NCBI RefSeq assembly: GCF_017654505.1
Contig: NC_054547.1
Span: forward strand, 20,701,975 to 20,765,974
DNA length: 64,000 nucleotides
Origin: Polyodon spathula
Taxonomy: Eukaryota > Chordata > Actinopteri > Acipenseriformes > Polyodontidae
Direction of reading: 5' to 3'
Shown here: in pieces, positions 62,116-64,000 of the stretch
How the letters are laid out: each line of letters begins with the position of its first letter
Numbering within the stretch: position 1 is the stretch's first letter
The notes under the pieces: model-generated
Told to the model about the DNA's origin: nothing
The model's input: the letters and a program-made list of their open reading frames with translations, nothing else
The model's database searches: none
Made by a program: the position numbers and the translations under genes

Positions 62116-64000
62116 CACATAAGAACATAAGAACATAAGAACATAAGAAAGTTTACAAACGAGAGGAGGCCATTCGGCCCATCTTGCTCGTTTGGTTGTT
62201 AGTAGCTTATTGATCCCAAAATCTCATCAAGCAGCTTCTTGAAGGATCCCAGGGTGTCAGCTTCAACAACATTACTGGGGAGTTGATTCCAGACCCTCAC
62301 AATTCTCTGTGTAAAAAAGTGTCTCCTATTTTCTGTTCTGAATGCCCCTTTTTCTAAACTCCATTTGTGACCCCTGGTCCTTGTTTCTTTTTTCAGGCTG
62401 AAAAAGTCCCTTGCGTCGACACTGTCAATACCTTTTAGAATTTTGAATGCTTGAATTAGGTCGCCACGTAGTCTTCTTTGTTCAAGACTGAACAGATTCA
62501 ATTCTTTTAGCCTGTCTGCATATGACATGCCTTTTAAGCCCGGAATAATTCTGGTCGCTCTTCTTTGCACTCTTTCTAGAGCAGCAATATCTTTTTTATA
62601 GCGAGGTGACCAGAACTGCACACAATATTCAAGATGAGGTCTTACAAGTGCATTGTACAGTTTTAACATTACTTCCCTTGATTTAAATTCAACACTTTTC
62701 ACAATGTATCCGAGTATCTTGTTAGCCTTTTTTATAGCTTCCCCACATTGCCTAGATGAAGACATTTCTGAGTCAACAAAAACTCCTAGGTCTTTTTCAT
62801 AGATTCCTTCTCCAATTTCAATATCTCCCATATGATATTTATAATGTACATTTTTATTTCCTGCGTGCAGTACCTTACACTTTTCTCTATTAAATGTCAT
62901 TTGCCATGTGTCTGCCCAGTTCTGAATCTTGTCTAGATCATTTTGAATGACCTTTGCTGCTGCAACAGTGTTTGCCACTCCTCCTACTTTTGTGTCGTCT
63001 GCAAATTTAACAAGTTTGCTTACTATACCAGAATCTAAATCATTAATGTAGATTAGGAATAGCAGAGGACCTAATACTGATCCCTGTGGTACACCGCTGG
63101 TTACCACACTCCATTCTGAGGTTTTTCCTCTAATCAGTACTTTCTGTTTTCTACATGTTAACCACTCCCTAATCCATGTACATGTGTTTCCTTGAATCCC
63201 AACTGCGTTCAGTTTGAGAATTAATCTTTTGTGCGGGACTTTGTCAAAAGCTTTCTGGAAATCTAAATAAACCATGTCATATGCTTTGCAATTATCCATT
63301 ATCGATGTTGCATCCTCAAAAAAATCAAGCAAGTTAGTTAGGCACGATCTCCCTTTCCTAAAACCATGTTGACTGTCTCCCAGGACCCTGTTACCATATA
63401 GGTAATTTTCCATTTTGGATCTTATTATAGTTTCCATAAGTTTGCATATAATAGAAGTCAGGCTTACTGGTCTGTAGTTACCTGGTTCAGTTTTGTTTCC
63501 CTTTTTGTGGATCGGTATTACGTTTGCAATTTTCCAGTCTGTCGGTACCACCCCTGTGTCAAGAGACTGCTGCATGATCTTGGTTAGCGGTTTGTAAATT
63601 ACTTCTTTCATTTCTTTGAGTACTACTGGGAGGATCTCATCCGGCCCAGGGGATTTGTTTATTTTAAGAGCTCCTAGTCCCTTTAACACTTCTGCCTCAG
63701 TTATGCTAAAGTTATTTAAAACTGGATAGGAACTGGATGACATGTGGGGCATGTTGTCCGTATCTTCCTTTGTAAAAACTTGTGAAAAGTAATCATTTAA
63801 CATATTTGCTATTTTTTTTTCTTCCTCTACGATTTTGCCATTTGTATCTCTTAAACATTTAATCTCCTCTTTGAATGTTCTCTTGCTGTTGTAATATTGG
63901 AAAAACATTTTGGAATTGGTTTTAGCTCCCTTAGCAATGTTCATTTCTATTTCTCTCTTGGCCTTTCTAACTTCCTTTTTGACTTGCATTTGCAGTTCTG
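62116..64000 (-). mobile_element. Young CR1 (partial; runs off the window)
   Basis: The 3' tail has four (CATAAGAA) units at 62116-62148, followed by the conserved 3' UTR and an open ORF2 that continues to the last base. It is nearly identical to copies at 27857, 43328 and 48456. It inserted into the LTR fragment. It is the best candidate in the window for a recently active LINE, but its 5' half is not visible. Confidence 0.92.
62199..64000 (-). CDS. CR1 ORF2 reverse transcriptase (partial, open)
   Basis: 596 codons from the first ATG at 63989; the frame stays open to the window edge, so that ATG is internal. Residues, counted from it: the RT N-terminal block KINKSPGPDEILPVVLKEMK near 110, NVIPIHKKGNKTEPGNYRPV near 160, catalytic Asp in VYLDFQKAFDKVPHKRL near 245, [20 protein letters not shown] near 300, and the palm FADDTKV near 330. 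The C-terminus is DEILGSISY. No stop or frameshift is visible. The enzyme would nick target DNA with an upstream endonuclease and copy CR1 RNA at the nick. The endonuclease is outside the window. Confidence 0.92.
   Translation of the reverse strand, partial: ELQMQVKKEVRKAKREIEMNIAKGAKTNSKMFFQYYNSKRTFKEEIKCLRDTNGKIVEEEKKIANMLNDYFSQVFTKEDTDNMPHMSSSSYPVLNNFSITEAEVLKGLGALKINKSPGPDEILPVVLKEMKEVIYKPLTKIMQQSLDTGVVPTDWKIANVIPIHKKGNKTEPGNYRPVSLTSIICKLMETIIRSKMENYLYGNRVLGDSQHGFRKGRSCLTNLLDFFEDATSIMDNCKAYDMVYLDFQKAFDKVPHKRLILKLNAVGIQGNTCTWIREWLTCRKQKVLIRGKTSEWSVVTSGVPQGSVLGPLLFLIYINDLDSGIVSKLVKFADDTKVGGVANTVAAAKVIQNDLDKIQNWADTWQMTFNREKCKVLHAGNKNVHYKYHMGDIEIGEGIYEKDLGVFVDSEMSSSRQCGEAIKKANKILGYIVKSVEFKSREVMLKLYNALVRPHLEYCVQFWSPRYKKDIAALERVQRRATRIIPGLKGMSYADRLKELNLFSLEQRRLRGDLIQAFKILKGIDSVDARDFFSLKKETRTRGHKWSLEKGAFRTENRRHFFTQRIVRVWNQLPSNVVEADTLGSFKKLLDEILGSISY

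Noticed and set aside
1..64000. CRISPR arrays, bacterial operons, phage genes or plasmid functions
   Set aside because: No regularly spaced repeat-spacer arrays and no prokaryotic gene organisation; all long frames are eukaryotic retroelement or transposon parts.

Overview
The window is vertebrate nuclear DNA, most likely from a ray-finned fish. An early-branching lineage such as sturgeon or paddlefish would fit, but this is inference from repeat content, not a species identification. It is very rich in transposons: DIRS tyrosine-recombinase elements, Gmr1-type Ty3/Gypsy elements, CR1 LINEs with a (CATAAGAA)n tail and an ORF1 that has Cys-motif and esterase parts, an L2-like LINE, PIF/Harbinger and Tc1 DNA transposons, and fish-type SINEs. 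There are no operons, bacterial genes, CRISPR arrays or phage features.

Host gene: three short plus-strand exons (2930-3030, 19403-19451, 19938-20040) have consensus splice sites and compatible phases. Together they encode the second half of the first thioredoxin domain of quiescin sulfhydryl oxidase, QSOX1-like. The exon carrying the CxxC active site should lie left of the window and the rest of the gene right of it. I found no later QSOX exon in the 44 kb after 20040. The 16.4-kb intron between the first two exons holds two DIRS elements.

Layout. 1-3229: intron with a 24-bp minisatellite and the first exon. 3230-8393: DIRS-1, minus strand, with both ITRs and the internal complementary region (ICR). 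8394-10345: composite L2 + (TA)n + Harbinger block. 11868-18965: DIRS-2, plus strand, carrying a solo LTR with target duplication and a second, rearranged foreign segment. 19403-20040: two QSOX exons. 20183-21362: CR1 ORF1 relic and an orphan DIRS end. 21363-26204: unannotated AT-rich intron with small repeats. 26246-32854: young Gmr1-type LTR element, minus strand, with nearly identical LTRs, integrase encoded before reverse transcriptase, and a CR1 insertion in the RT domain. 32862-34664: (CA)n, a SINE, a 5S rRNA-like fragment and a MITE. 35501-41898: DIRS-3, plus strand, with a CR1 near its 3' end and a Tc1 relic inside its right ITR. 43328-44504: CR1. 45925-53570: older Gmr1-type element split by nested CR1 copies. 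53571-55960: the composite L2/Harbinger block again, in opposite orientation. 57797-58105: tRNA-type fish SINE. 59100-59815: non-LTR RT relic. 61395-64000: CR1-like relic, LTR fragment, and a young CR1 with a long open ORF2 running off the right edge.

The pieces do not act as one system. They are layers of retrotransposition in and around a host gene. The nesting gives an order of events: Gmr1 and DIRS insertions first, near-identical young CR1 copies later. I found no clearly new biological system. The most informative structures are the integrase-before-RT elements, the three DIRS ICRs, the CR1 junction with an LTR-matching patch, and the inverted pair of composite L2/Harbinger blocks.
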